Assembly (NCBI RefSeq): GCF_030704685.1
Contig: NZ_JAUZDX010000021.1
Coordinates: 1-64,000 of the forward strand
Length of the DNA stretch: 64,000 nt
From: Acidovorax sp. A1169
Lineage (GTDB): Bacteria > Pseudomonadota > Gammaproteobacteria > Burkholderiales > Burkholderiaceae_C
Reading direction: 5' to 3'
Made by a program: the position numbers and the translations under genes. This document shows, one piece after another, positions 1-9,316 of the stretch (its first letter is position 1; each line of letters begins with the position of its first letter). The notes beneath the pieces were generated by a model, which had not been told where the DNA came from, did not search any database, and saw only the letters and a list, made by a program, of their open reading frames with translations.

Positions 1-1
1 G

Positions 2-596
2 GGCCAAGAAAAGGCGACCCCCAGTCTGCGTCCCCCGTTCGCCCTGTAGGGCGAACGGGGGCAACCTGCGATGCTCGGATCTGGGGTGGTGCCGATGAAC
101 TCGCTGCGTTCTTCGAACTCCGCTCAAACAGCATCGGCAAGCTAGAGCACGAAGTGCGTGTGTCCTTCGGCACACGCACCCACCCCAGCCCCTGCGCTTC
201 TCGGCGCAGCCAGCAGGGGTGGGGAGCGGGGACAAAGACGGCTGCTGCTGCGCAGCTACGCCGGATGTCGGTTACGCGCTGCGCGCTGCCGACGGGCGGC
301 GCAGCCGCCCTGGCGAGCCGAGCGCAGCGAAGGCGCAACGGGCCGAGCGAAGCAATGGCCCGAGTGGAGCCCGCTCCCACCCCCTTCTGACCGTGCCGAG
401 AAGCGCAGGGCCTGGGGTGAGCGCGTGCCGAAGGACACGCGCATCGTTGTCTGGCTCGCCGAAGCTGTTTGACCGGAGCTGCCCCGCAGAGGCAGCGCAG
501 GGAGTTCTTCGGCGCCACCCCAGGACCGAGCATCGCAGGCTGCCCCCTCGCCCCCGGCGAGGGGGACACGGGCAGCGGGGTCGCCTTTTCTTGGCC
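2..596. repeat. Long imperfect inverted repeat (about 230-bp arms)
   Basis: No credible gene is seen in the first 721 bases. Bases 2-21 are the exact reverse complement of 577-596, and complementarity continues inward with scattered mismatches: 65-132 pairs with roughly 466-540, 150-205 with about 393-450, and 211-230 with 370-389. The spacer 231-369 contains its own small hairpin (294-310). ORFs reported here in both strands are by-products of the symmetry and GC content. The element lies beyond the 3' end of fabI. What it does is unknown; it could be a non-coding mobile or REP-like element or a structured transcript. The arms were matched by eye, so inner boundaries are approximate. Confidence 0.7.
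32..61. repeat. Perfect 14-bp hairpin
   Basis: Bases 32-45 pair perfectly with 48-61 around a 2-base centre. No T tract follows, so it is not a standard intrinsic terminator. It lies inside the left arm of the long inverted repeat but has no obvious partner in the right arm. Confidence 0.75.
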
Positions 597-628
597 TACC
601 TTCTTTTGGCGACGCAAAAGAAGGTAGG
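595..628. repeat. Perfect 14-bp hairpin with 6-base loop
   Basis: Bases 595-608 pair perfectly with 615-628 around the loop GCGACG. It begins at the outer end of the right arm of the long inverted repeat and lies about 95 bases past the fabI stop codon. It may stabilise or end fabI transcripts, though no U-rich run follows in that direction. Confidence 0.7.
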
Positions 629-721
629 TGCGCCGCCGGGCGCACACCCCGGCCTCCGCCCTTCAATCAACAACTGAAGCAACCACAGACCCAAAGGCCG
701 CGAAGCTTCAAACAAAGACAA

Positions 722-1513
722 TCAGCCCACCGTATCCCGGCTAACCCCAGCCGTCTGGCTGAACCCGCCATCGACATAAGTGATTTCAGCCGTCATCCCC
801 CCGGCCAGATCCGACAGCAAAAACGCCGCCACATTCCCCACATCTTCAATCGTCACATTGCGGCGCAATGGAGAAGAATCCGCCACCATCGACAGCAGCT
901 TGCCAAAGTCCTTGATCCCGCTGGCAGCCAGCGTCTTGATCGGCCCGGCGCTGATGCCGTTCACACGCATGCCCTTGGGGCCGAGCGCTTCGGCCAGATA
1001 GCGCACGCTGGCTTCCAGGCTGGCCTTGGCCAGGCCCATGGTGTTGTAGTTGGGGATGGTGCGCAAAGCGCCCAGGTAGCTCAGCGTGATCAGCGACGAT
1101 TTTTCGTTGAGGTAGGGCAGGGCCGACTTGGCCATGGCCGGGAAGCTGTAGGCGCTGATGTCGTGCGCGATGCGGAACGACTCGCGCGACAGGCCTTCCA
1201 GAAAATCGCCGGCAATCGCCTCGCGCGGGGCGAAGCCGATGCTGTGCACGAAGCCATCGAACTTTGGCCACACCTGAGCCAGGTCGGCGAACATGCGGTC
1301 GATCTGCTCATCGCTGCCCACGTCGCAGTCGAAAATGAGCGTGGAGTCAAACTCGGCCGCGAAGTCGGTGATGCGGTCCTTGAAACGCTCGCCCACGTAG
1401 CTGAAGGCAAGTTCTGCGCCCTGCGCGTGGCAGGCCCGGGCGATACCGTAGGCGATGGAGCGGTTGGACAGCACGCCCGTGATGAGCAGCTTCTTGCCGG
1501 TCAGAAAACCCAT
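722..1513 (-). CDS. fabI: Enoyl-[acyl-carrier-protein] reductase (NADH)
   Basis: FabI reduces trans-2-enoyl-ACP in the last step of each fatty-acid elongation cycle, in the cytoplasm. The protein is 263 residues, the usual FabI length. It has the N-terminal nucleotide-binding motif (GVLSNRSIAYG, residues 13-23) and the catalytic Tyr146, Tyr156 and Lys163 at the same numbers as in E. coli FabI. The start at 1513 follows a good ribosome-binding site (AGGAGA); the open frame runs 23 codons further upstream, but that extension has no FabI homology and overlaps the divergent yejA promoter zone. It is the target of triclosan-type inhibitors in other bacteria. Confidence 0.95.
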   Translation of the reverse strand: MGFLTGKKLLITGVLSNRSIAYGIARACHAQGAELAFSYVGERFKDRITDFAAEFDSTLIFDCDVGSDEQIDRMFADLAQVWPKFDGFVHSIGFAPREAIAGDFLEGLSRESFRIAHDISAYSFPAMAKSALPYLNEKSSLITLSYLGALRTIPNYNTMGLAKASLEASVRYLAEALGPKGMRVNGISAGPIKTLAASGIKDFGKLLSMVADSSPLRRNVTIEDVGNVAAFLLSDLAGGMTAEITYVDGGFSQTAGVSRDTVG

Positions 1514-1641
1514 GGTTTGTTCTCCTGTGGAATTGGGGGGGATAAGTAACATAAATGGCGGTGAAGGGCCTGGGGTAAGCACCGCGCATGGATATGCGCC
1601 ATCCGCAGCAGAGCCGGCCGAACGTAGTGCAGAATTGTCGC

Positions 1642-3456
1642 ATGCGGTATTGGCTTGCTTTTTTGCTGATGGGTTGTTGCACGGCTCCGGCCTGGGCCGC
1701 GCACGGCTATGCGCTGTGGGGTGACCTCAAGTACCCGGCCGGGTTTGCGCATTTCGACTATGTGAATCCTGATGCACCAAAGGGGGGCGAGCTGCGAATG
1801 GTGAGCAACCTGCGCTACTCCACCTTCGACAAGTACAACCCCTTCACCATGAAGGGGTCGCCGCCGGCCTACCTGTCGGACCTGCTGTTCGAGACACTGC
1901 TCACGGGCTCGATGGACGAGACCGCTTCGGGCTACGGGCTGCTGGCCGAGGACGTGGACGTGGCGTCCGACCGGCTGAGCGTGACGTTCCGCCTGAGGGC
2001 CGAGGCACGCTTTCACGATGGCAACCCTGTGGAGGCGGCAGACGTCAAGCACACGTACGAGACGTTGATCAGCCCCCAGGCTGCCCCCGGCTACGCTACC
2101 TCGCTGCAGGAAGTGGCCGGCGTGGACGTGATCGACAAGCGCACCGTGCGCTTTCGCTTCAAGCTGCCCAATCGCGAGCTGCCGCTCACGGTGGGCAGTC
2201 TGCCCATCTTCAGCCGCGCCTGGGGTCGCCAGGCCGACGGTAAGGCCAAGCGCTTCGATGAAATCGTGACCGAGACACCCATCGGCAGCGGCCCATACCG
2301 CATCGGCCCGGTGGCCTTCGGGCGCGACATCACCTATGCGCGCGACCTCAACTACTGGGGCCGCAACCTGAACGTGAACAAGGGCGCGTTCAACTTCGAC
2401 AACATCACCGTCAAAATCTACAAGGACAACACCGCCCGGCTGGAAGCTGTGAAGGCCGGCGAGTTCGACTTCATGACCGTGTACTCGGCGGGCGATTGGG
2501 CGCGCCGCATCAACGGAAAGCTGTTCAAGCAGGGTGTGCTGGTAAAGAAGGACATGAAGCACCGCTTGCCTGCGGGCTTTCAGAGCTATGTGCTCAACAC
2601 CCGCCGGCCCATGCTGAGCGACCCGCGCGTGCGCGAGGCGCTGGGTCTGGCCATCGACTACGAGTGGATGAACCGCCAGATGTTCTACGGCGGCTACCCG
2701 CGCGTGACCGACCTGTTCGGCAACACCGACTGCCAGGCCACCGGCACCCCCGGCCCCGAGGAGCTCAAGCTGCTGGAGCCCTGGCGTGGCAAGGTGCCCG
2801 ACGCTGTGTTCGGCCCCATGTACCAGCCGCCGGTGACCGAGGGCGAGGGACACTCGCTGCGCGAGAACCTGCGCCGTGCGCGCCAACTGCTGGCCGATGC
2901 GGGCTGGACCTACCGCGATGGTGCCCTGCGCAACGCCAAGGGCGATGCCATGGTGATCGAGTACCTGGACAGCAGGGAAGGCGGCGCCCGCGGCCTGGCG
3001 CCGTGGATTCGCAACCTCGAAAAGCTGGGCATTACCCTGCGCTTCACGGCGGCGGACTTCGCGTTGTACCAGCAGCGCATGGACAAGTTCGACTTCGACA
3101 TGATCACCCTGAACTACCAGGGCACCTACAACCCGGGCCAGGAGATGCAGGAGTACTTCGGCAGCAAGCGGGCCGACGTGGAAGGCGCCAGCAACCATTC
3201 GGGTGTGAAGAGTCCGGCCGTGGACGCCATCGTGACCGCACTCACTCGCGCCGACACCAAGGCCGAACTGCTGCCCGCCTGCCGCGCGCTGGACCGCGTG
3301 ATCATGCACAGCCACTATTTGATTCCGCAGTGGACCCTGTCGTCGCACCGCGTGGTCTACAACCAGCAGCGCCTGGCCTACAAGGAGCCCATGCCCCCGT
3401 ATGCCAAGGCTGAAGAATGGCTGATGTTCTCCTGGTGGAGCATCAAGAAGCCATGA
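1642..3456 (+). CDS. yejA: Extracellular solute-binding protein of a YejABEF-type peptide importer
   Basis: Periplasmic family-5 (OppA/DppA class) binding protein that delivers oligopeptides to the YejBEF permease; in E. coli this system also imports microcin C. From the ATG at 1642 the protein is 604 residues and begins with a clear Sec signal peptide ending AWA-A (residues 1-19). The mature part starts HGYALWGD and keeps the family motif YVNPDAPKGG. An in-frame ATG at 1588 would place 18 polar residues ahead of the signal peptide, so 1642 is preferred, although neither start has a strong ribosome-binding site. It is first in a four-gene operon, 44 bases before yejB and divergent from fabI. 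Confidence 0.9.
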   Translation: MRYWLAFLLMGCCTAPAWAAHGYALWGDLKYPAGFAHFDYVNPDAPKGGELRMVSNLRYSTFDKYNPFTMKGSPPAYLSDLLFETLLTGSMDETASGYGLLAEDVDVASDRLSVTFRLRAEARFHDGNPVEAADVKHTYETLISPQAAPGYATSLQEVAGVDVIDKRTVRFRFKLPNRELPLTVGSLPIFSRAWGRQADGKAKRFDEIVTETPIGSGPYRIGPVAFGRDITYARDLNYWGRNLNVNKGAFNFDNITVKIYKDNTARLEAVKAGEFDFMTVYSAGDWARRINGKLFKQGVLVKKDMKHRLPAGFQSYVLNTRRPMLSDPRVREALGLAIDYEWMNRQMFYGGYPRVTDLFGNTDCQATGTPGPEELKLLEPWRGKVPDAVFGPMYQPPVTEGEGHSLRENLRRARQLLADAGWTYRDGALRNAKGDAMVIEYLDSREGGARGLAPWIRNLEKLGITLRFTAADFALYQQRMDKFDFDMITLNYQGTYNPGQEMQEYFGSKRADVEGASNHSGVKSPAVDAIVTALTRADTKAELLPACRALDRVIMHSHYLIPQWTLSSHRVVYNQQRLAYKEPMPPYAKAEEWLMFSWWSIKKP

Positions 3457-3500
3457 TGATGACGGCCCAACCCTGAACCGCCGGAGCCCAGCCACACGCC

Positions 3501-4535
3501 ATGCTTGCCTACATCGCCAAACGCCTGCTGCTCATGCTGCCCACCTTGCTGGGGGTATTGCTTCTGACCTTTGCGGTGATCCAGTTCGTGCCCGGCGGCC
3601 CGGTGGAGCAGTACATGGCCGAGGCGCGCGCCGCAGCGGGCAAGGGGCGTGGTGCGGAAGGCGGCGGCATGGTCTACCGCGGTGACCAGGGCGTGGACCC
3701 CAAGCGGGTGGAGCAGATCAAGGCGCTCTACGGCTTCGACAAGCCCGCGCATGAGCGTTTCTTCATCATGCTCGGCCAGTTCGCACGCTTCGACCTGGGC
3801 AAGAGCTTTTTCCAGAACAAGAGCGTGTGGGACCTGGTCAAGGAGAAACTGCCCGTCTCCATCAGCCTTGGCCTGTGGACCTTCTTCATCAGCTACCTGG
3901 TGGCCGTGCCGCTGGGCGTGGCCAAGGCGGTGCGAGCGGGCTCGCGCTTCGACCTGGTGACCACGCTGCTCATCCTGGTGGGCTATGCCATACCGGGCTT
4001 TGTGCTCGGCGTGGCGCTGCTGGTGATCTTCGGCGGCCAGTTGCAGTGGTTCCCGTTGCGCGGGCTGGTGTCCTCCAACTGGGAGCAGCTCAGCTGGGGG
4101 GCGCGCATCGTGGACTACCTGTGGCACATCACGCTGCCGGTGACGGCCATGGTGGCGGGCAGCTTCGCGGTGACGGCCATGCTCACCAAGAACGCCTTTC
4201 TCGAGGAGATTCGCAAGCAGTATGTGCTGACGGCGCGGGCCAAGGGCCTGTCGGAGCGGCAGGTGCTGTGGAAACATGTGTTCCGCAACGCGCTGATTCC
4301 CATCATCACGGGTTTCCCGGCGGCATTCATCGGTGCCTTCTTCGCCGGCTCGCTGCTCATCGAGACGCTGTTCTCGCTCGATGGCCTGGGCCTGCTCGGC
4401 TACGAGAGCGTGATCCGCCGCGACTACCCCGTGGTGCTGGGCACGCTGTACCTCTTCACCCTGATCGGCCTGGTCACCAAGCTCATCAGCGACCTCTGCT
4501 ATGTGTGGGTTGACCCCCGCGTGAAGTTTGACTGA
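3501..4535 (+). CDS. yejB: YejB inner-membrane permease
   Basis: ABC permease of the DppB/OppB class, 344 residues. It begins with the standard first membrane helix (AKRLLLMLPTLLGVLLLTF, residues 6-24), then has a periplasmic insert (about residues 35-90) and five further hydrophobic segments. The EAA cytoplasmic loop that contacts the ATPase is seen as ARAKGLSERQVLWKHVFRNA (about residues 247-266). It should pair with YejE to form the channel. The gene lies between yejA and yejE, and the end of the frame comes within 5 bases of the yejE ATG. Confidence 0.93.
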   Translation: MLAYIAKRLLLMLPTLLGVLLLTFAVIQFVPGGPVEQYMAEARAAAGKGRGAEGGGMVYRGDQGVDPKRVEQIKALYGFDKPAHERFFIMLGQFARFDLGKSFFQNKSVWDLVKEKLPVSISLGLWTFFISYLVAVPLGVAKAVRAGSRFDLVTTLLILVGYAIPGFVLGVALLVIFGGQLQWFPLRGLVSSNWEQLSWGARIVDYLWHITLPVTAMVAGSFAVTAMLTKNAFLEEIRKQYVLTARAKGLSERQVLWKHVFRNALIPIITGFPAAFIGAFFAGSLLIETLFSLDGLGLLGYESVIRRDYPVVLGTLYLFTLIGLVTKLISDLCYVWVDPRVKFD

Positions 4536-4539
4536 CCGC

Positions 4540-5646
4540 ATGAACGTGCCCTCTGCAAGCCCCTCCAGCAGCACCGCAGCCGCCATGCCGGCTGCCGCGC
4601 CAGCGGCCTCCACGGCCCTCGTGTCCCTTTCTCCCTCGCGCCGGGCCTGGCTGCGCTTCAAGCGCAACCGCCTGGGCTTCTGGAGCCTGGTGATCTTCTG
4701 CGTGCTGGTGGTCATCAGCCTGGCGGCCGAGCTGGTCAGCAATGACCGGCCCCTGATCGTGCGATACGAAGGGCAGACCTACTTCCCCATGCTCCAGATC
4801 TACCCCGAAAAGACCTTCGGTGGCGATTTCGAGACCCCCACGGACTACCTGGACCCCTTCATCCAGCAGCGCCTGAGCGCCGGCAGCAACTGGGCGCTCT
4901 ACACCCTCATCCCCTACGGCCCCACCACCCTCAATTACTTCGCCAAGGAGCCCAATCCATCGGCCCCCACGCGGGACAACTGGATGGGCACCGATGACCG
5001 CGGCCGGGACATGGTGGCCCAGTTGCTCTACGGCTTTCGCGTCAGCGTGCTGTTCGGCTTGGCACTGACCTTCATCGGCACCGTGCTGGGCATCATCACC
5101 GGCGCGATCCAGGGCTTCTTCGGCGGCAAGACGGATCTGGCGTTCCAGCGCTTCATCGAGATCTGGGGCTCCATGCCCGAGCTGTACCTGCTCATCATCT
5201 TCAGTGCGCTGTTTGCGCCCAGCATCTCCTTGCTGCTCATCCTGCTCTCCCTGTTCGGTTGGATGGGACTGTCGGACTATGTGCGCGCCGAGTTCCTGCG
5301 CAACCGCCAGCTCGACTACGTGAAGGCCGCGCGCGCCCTCGGCGTCAGCAATGCGCAGATCATCTGGCGCCACATCCTGCCCAACAGCCTGACCCCTGTG
5401 GTCACCTTTCTGCCGTTTCGCATGAGTGCCGCCATTCTGTCGCTCACCGCCCTCGACTTCCTCGGCTTGGGCGTGCCACCCGGCACCCCGAGCCTGGGCG
5501 AGCTGTTGAGCCAGGGCAAGAACAACATCGATGCCTGGTGGATATCGTTGAGCACCTTTGCCGTGCTGGTGATCACCCTGCTGCTGCTGACCTTCATGGG
5601 CGACGCGCTGCGCGACGCCCTGGACCCTCGCAAGGCCGATAAATGA
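4540..5646 (+). CDS. yejE: YejE inner-membrane permease
   Basis: Second permease, DppC/OppC class, 368 residues from the ATG at 4540. A TTG four codons upstream (4528), overlapping the end of yejB, is an alternative start. The N-terminus is a Ser/Ala-rich cytoplasmic stretch of about 30 residues, longer than in E. coli. A first helix, a large periplasmic loop (about 55-150) and the permease core with the EAA motif (ARALGVSNAQIIWRHILPNS, about residues 263-282) follow. The stop codon overlaps the yejF start as ATGA, which suggests translational coupling. Confidence 0.92.
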   Translation: MNVPSASPSSSTAAAMPAAAPAASTALVSLSPSRRAWLRFKRNRLGFWSLVIFCVLVVISLAAELVSNDRPLIVRYEGQTYFPMLQIYPEKTFGGDFETPTDYLDPFIQQRLSAGSNWALYTLIPYGPTTLNYFAKEPNPSAPTRDNWMGTDDRGRDMVAQLLYGFRVSVLFGLALTFIGTVLGIITGAIQGFFGGKTDLAFQRFIEIWGSMPELYLLIIFSALFAPSISLLLILLSLFGWMGLSDYVRAEFLRNRQLDYVKAARALGVSNAQIIWRHILPNSLTPVVTFLPFRMSAAILSLTALDFLGLGVPPGTPSLGELLSQGKNNIDAWWISLSTFAVLVITLLLLTFMGDALRDALDPRKADK

Positions 5647-7283
5647 ACGCAGCATCTGTGACGGGCGCAGCCCATACCGGCCCATTGCTCGACGTGCGCG
5701 ACCTGCACGTCCACTTCGGCACCAAGGAAGTGGTGTGCGGCGCGAGCTTCAGCATCGCCCCCGGCGAAAAGCTCGCCCTGGTGGGCGAATCGGGCTCGGG
5801 CAAGACCATCACCGCGCTGAGTTTGCTGCGCCTGGCGGGCGATGCCCGGGTGTGCGGCCAGGCGCTGCTGCGCGGGCGCGACCTGCTGGCCCTGAGCGAG
5901 CGCGAGATGCGCGGCGTGCGCGGTGGCGAGATCGCCATGGTCTTTCAGGAGCCCATGACGGCGCTGAACCCGCTGATGACCATCGGCCAGCAGATAGCGG
6001 AGATCCTGCAGCTCAAGAAGGGCCTCACGGGCGCGCAGTGCGCCCAGGCGGCCATCGAGCTGCTGGCCAAGACCGGTATCCCCGAGCCTGCGCGCCGGGC
6101 CAATTCCTTCCCGCACCAGCTCTCGGGCGGGCAGCGCCAGCGCGCCATGATCGCCATGGCCCTGGCCAGCGAGCCGCAGCTGCTGCTGGCCGACGAACCC
6201 ACCACCGCGCTCGACGTGACCTTGCGCGGCCAGATCCTGGACCTGCTCAGTGATCTGCAGCGCCAGACCGGCATGGCCGTGCTGCTCATCACCCACGACC
6301 TGAACCTGGTGCGCCGCTTTGCTGACCGCGTGGCCGTGATGGAGCAAGGCGTGCTGGTGGAGCAGGGCGCCGTGGCCGAGGTGTTCGGTGCGCCCCAGCA
6401 TGCCTACACCCGCAAGCTGATGCAAAGCCAGCCCCAGCGCGACGTGATCGAGGCTGCACCCGCGCCCGGCACCCCGCCCGTGCTGCAGGCCAGCGATCTG
6501 CGCGTGGTCTATCCCACGCCATTGCCGGGCCTGCGTGGCTGGTTCAAGAAGGGGGAGTTCGTGGCCGTGCAGGGCGCCAGCCTGGCGCTGCCACCCGGCC
6601 GCACGCTCGGGGTAGTGGGTGAATCGGGCTCGGGCAAGTCCACCCTGGCGCAGGCCATCCTGGGGCTGCTGCCTTTTGGTGGAACACTGCAGGTGGCGGG
6701 GCAGGGCTGGCAGGCGCCGGCCATGCGCAATTCACCGGCCAACCAGCAACTGCGCCGCAAGGTGCAGGTGGTGTTTCAGGACCCGTTCTCATCGCTGTCG
6801 CCACGCCTTACGGTGGAAGAAATCGTGGGCGAGGGCATGCGCGTGCACGAACCCACGCTCAGCGTGGCCGAGCGCCGCACCCGCGTGGAGGCGGCCCTGG
6901 CCGAGGTGGGCCTGACCGAGGCGCAGTTCCCCGGCCTGCTGGCGCGCTACCCGCACGAATTCTCGGGCGGCCAGCGCCAGCGCCTGGCCATTGCGCGCGC
7001 CCTCATCGTGCAGCCGCAGCTGCTGGTGCTCGACGAGCCCACCAGCGCGCTCGACGTCACCATCCAGCAGCAAGTGCTCAAGCTGCTGCAGCGTCTGCAG
7101 AAGGAAAAGGGCCTGAGCTACCTGCTCATCACCCACGACGTGCAGGTGATACGCGCCATGGCGCACGAGGTGCTGGTGATGAAGGACGGCAACGTGCTTG
7201 AAAGCGGCCCCGTGGGCCAGGTGCTCGACGCGCCGCAGCACCCTTATACGCGGCGACTGGTGGAGTCCGCCGGGCTGGACTGA
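5643..7283 (+). CDS. yejF: YejF dual ATP-binding subunit
   Basis: Fused ATPase of the oligopeptide importer, 546 residues, with two complete ABC cassettes that correspond to DppD and DppF. Cassette 1 has Walker A GESGSGKT (about 51-58), signature LSGGQRQR and Walker B LLADEPT. Cassette 2 has Walker A GESGSGKS (about 327-334), signature FSGGQRQR and Walker B LVLDEPT. Both H-loops (ITHD) are present, so both sites look catalytic. Fusion of the two ATPases in one chain is normal for YejF. It is the last gene of yejABEF; a palindromic element follows within 5 bases of the stop. Confidence 0.94.
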   Translation: MNAASVTGAAHTGPLLDVRDLHVHFGTKEVVCGASFSIAPGEKLALVGESGSGKTITALSLLRLAGDARVCGQALLRGRDLLALSEREMRGVRGGEIAMVFQEPMTALNPLMTIGQQIAEILQLKKGLTGAQCAQAAIELLAKTGIPEPARRANSFPHQLSGGQRQRAMIAMALASEPQLLLADEPTTALDVTLRGQILDLLSDLQRQTGMAVLLITHDLNLVRRFADRVAVMEQGVLVEQGAVAEVFGAPQHAYTRKLMQSQPQRDVIEAAPAPGTPPVLQASDLRVVYPTPLPGLRGWFKKGEFVAVQGASLALPPGRTLGVVGESGSGKSTLAQAILGLLPFGGTLQVAGQGWQAPAMRNSPANQQLRRKVQVVFQDPFSSLSPRLTVEEIVGEGMRVHEPTLSVAERRTRVEAALAEVGLTEAQFPGLLARYPHEFSGGQRQRLAIARALIVQPQLLVLDEPTSALDVTIQQQVLKLLQRLQKEKGLSYLLITHDVQVIRAMAHEVLVMKDGNVLESGPVGQVLDAPQHPYTRRLVESAGLD

Positions 7284-7287
7284 TACA

Positions 7288-7382
7288 GATTTGCCTTCAA
7301 CCGGCTAGCGTCGTTGGGTCGCCTTGCCGTGCTATAGCACTGTCTGCGGCTTACCGCCTAGCTATCCGATTGAATGCAAATC
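7288..7382. repeat. Palindromic 3'-end element, copy 1
   Basis: A dyad of about 95 bp between the convergent yejF and livM genes. The left arm from 7288 matches the reverse complement of the right arm ending at 7382 at about 18 of 21 positions, and the centre is the perfect palindrome GTGCTATAGCAC (7329-7340). Its core resembles the elements at 60962-61074 and 40492-40660. The right arm contains the last six codons and the stop of livM. It probably acts as a bidirectional transcript end or stabiliser (inference). Confidence 0.7.
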
Positions 7383-8420
7383 CGTATGAGGTTCGCGTGC
7401 CCGCACGCGGTAGCCGGCCGACAGCAGGTGCACGTCCCAGCGCTGCTGCAGCGTACCCCATATCCCCTTGGGCAGGAACAGCGCAAACAGCATGGCGATG
7501 GCCCCCAGCCCGATGAGGTAGGCCACGCCCTGGCCGCCCCACCAGGTCTCCACCGCAAAGAACAGCAGCGCGCCCAGGATAGGGCCTTCCATGGTGCCGA
7601 TGCCACCCACCAGCACCATGAAGATCATGTAGGCCGTCCACTGCACGCTGAAGTACGTTTTGGGCTGAAAGCTGATCGACGTGGCCAGCCACAGCCCCCC
7701 GGCCAGCGCGCAGCCGAACGCCGACAGCACGAACACCAGGCGCTTGACGGCCACCACGCGCACGCCGATGGAGATGGCTGCCGTCTCGTTGTCGCGGATG
7801 GCCTGCGCCGCCGTGCCCACCTTGCTGCGCAGCAGCAGGAACACGGCCCAGCACAGCCCCGCCATGGCCGCCAGCGCCGCCCAGTAGGTGTAGGCACGCC
7901 GTTCGTCGGCGGCGTACTGCTGCAGCGCGATCATGGAGGTGCCGGTCTCGCCCTGCACCAGGCTGTCCAGGTTCACGCACAGGTGCGCCAGCGCGGCCAC
8001 CACCCACATGCCGATGGCGAACTCGCCGCCCTGCAGGCGCAGCATGAAGGCCGCCAGCGGCACCGCCACCAGCGCCACCAGCACGGCACCCAGCAGCAGC
8101 GCGTGGTAGGGGTCCAGGCCGGCATCGGCCAGCCGGACCATGGCGTAAGCCCCGAGCCCGAAGAATGCCTGGTGGCCAATCGACACCAGCCCGGCATAGC
8201 CTGCCAGGGCATTCCACATCACCGCCAGGATGACGTAGATGAACAGCGTGGTGAGCCGGTCCACCGTGCCCGCCTGCAGCCACAGCGGGCCCAGAAAGAG
8301 CACGGCCAGCAGTGGCACCGCAGCACCGGCGCAGACACGGGATGCGCGCGTCCAGCGATGAATGGTCCAGGCGGGCTGGCCCGCAGGTGCAGGAGAAGGG
8401 GAACTCATAGGGAGGCTCAT
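7362..8420 (-). CDS. Branched-chain-type ABC importer permease, LivM class
   Basis: Inner-membrane permease of 352 residues from the ATG at 8420, which overlaps the stop of the preceding livH-class gene by four bases (ATGA). Hydrophobic segments fill most of residues 30-330. The LivM hallmark around GLVSIGHQAFFGLGAYAM (about 77-94) and the conserved RDNETAAISIG loop (about 205-215) are present. It should form the channel with the LivH-class protein. The last residues (DLHSIG) are encoded inside a palindromic repeat, so this C-terminus may be lineage-specific. Substrate is not readable from sequence; the operon context suggests an aromatic compound rather than leucine. Confidence 0.88.
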   Translation of the reverse strand: MSLPMSSPSPAPAGQPAWTIHRWTRASRVCAGAAVPLLAVLFLGPLWLQAGTVDRLTTLFIYVILAVMWNALAGYAGLVSIGHQAFFGLGAYAMVRLADAGLDPYHALLLGAVLVALVAVPLAAFMLRLQGGEFAIGMWVVAALAHLCVNLDSLVQGETGTSMIALQQYAADERRAYTYWAALAAMAGLCWAVFLLLRSKVGTAAQAIRDNETAAISIGVRVVAVKRLVFVLSAFGCALAGGLWLATSISFQPKTYFSVQWTAYMIFMVLVGGIGTMEGPILGALLFFAVETWWGGQGVAYLIGLGAIAMLFALFLPKGIWGTLQQRWDVHLLSAGYRVRAREPHTDLHSIG

Positions 8421-9316
8421 GGTGTGGGCTGGCGACGGGTGGAAAAGAACCTGCGCAGTGCGCCGCTCGCGTAGAGCCGGGCCAGCAGGATGGTGAGGAA
8501 GGTGGCATGCCCGGCGATCAGAAAGCCCTGGGGATGCACCTGCGCCCCCAGGTTCTGCGCCACGCCCAGCACCACGCCGCCCAGCAGCGTGCCCCACAGC
8601 GAGCCCGCTCCGCCGATGATCACGGCCTCGAAGGCAAAGATGAGCTGCTGCGGCCCCGAGAACGGATCGAACGTGGCCCGCATGGCCAGCGATGCCCCGG
8701 CCAGGGTGACGGTGACCATGGTGATGGCCGAGGCTGCGGCGAACACGGCCCCGGTGTGCACGCCCACCAGGCGCGCGGTGTCGGCGTCTTCCGAGGCCGC
8801 TCGGATCTGCCATCCCAGCGCCGTGTGCGCCAGCATCGCGTGCAGTCCGCCCAGCAGGGCCACAGCCAGCAGCAGCACCATCGCGGGCAATTGGCCCACG
8901 TAGATGCCGCCGGGCAGCTCCCAGCTGTCGTAGGCCAGCGTGCCGATGGCGGTGGCCAGCGAGCGTGTATCGGCCCCGAAGTGCTGGAACAGCAGGTTGT
9001 CGATCACGCTGGCCAGGCCGAAGGTGGCGAGCAGGGGCACCAGTGCCCCCAGACGTGCGCTGCGCTCCAGCACCAGCCGGTGCAGCACCCAGCCCAGCAG
9101 CGCCATGGCCGGCAGCACCGCCAGCAGGGCCAGCAGCGGGTGCCAGCCCAGGGGCTCGGCCAGCAGCCACAGCAGGTAGGCGGCTACCACGGCCAGGCTG
9201 CCATGGGCCAGGTTGATGATACGCATGACGCCGAACATGAAGGACAGCCCGCAGGCCAGCAGGGCGTAGTAGCCCCCCAGCAGCAGGCCCTGGATGAGTT
9301 GATTGAGCAGGTTCAT
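8417..9316 (-). CDS. Branched-chain-type ABC importer permease, LivH class
   Basis: Permease of 299 residues. It opens with the LivH motif (LIQGLLLGGYYALLACGLSF, residues 7-26) and the following INLAHGSL segment, and has about eight hydrophobic stretches and the EDADTARLVG loop. The C-terminus is short and basic. Both ends overlap neighbouring genes by four bases (ATGA), so the four transporter genes from livG to livM are probably translationally coupled. Confidence 0.88.
   Translation of the reverse strand: MNLLNQLIQGLLLGGYYALLACGLSFMFGVMRIINLAHGSLAVVAAYLLWLLAEPLGWHPLLALLAVLPAMALLGWVLHRLVLERSARLGALVPLLATFGLASVIDNLLFQHFGADTRSLATAIGTLAYDSWELPGGIYVGQLPAMVLLLAVALLGGLHAMLAHTALGWQIRAASEDADTARLVGVHTGAVFAAASAITMVTVTLAGASLAMRATFDPFSGPQQLIFAFEAVIIGGAGSLWGTLLGGVVLGVAQNLGAQVHPQGFLIAGHATFLTILLARLYASGALRRFFSTRRQPTP

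Noticed and set aside
154..677. Several overlapping ORFs of 78-152 codons on both strands
   Set aside because: They lie within the long inverted repeat, have Arg/Ala/Pro-rich, non-protein-like composition and lack ribosome-binding sites; the symmetry itself creates mirrored frames.
1501..3495. 664-codon minus-strand ORF opposite yejA
   Set aside because: His/Val/Gly/Gln-rich antisense shadow of yejA; such long antisense frames are common at this GC content.
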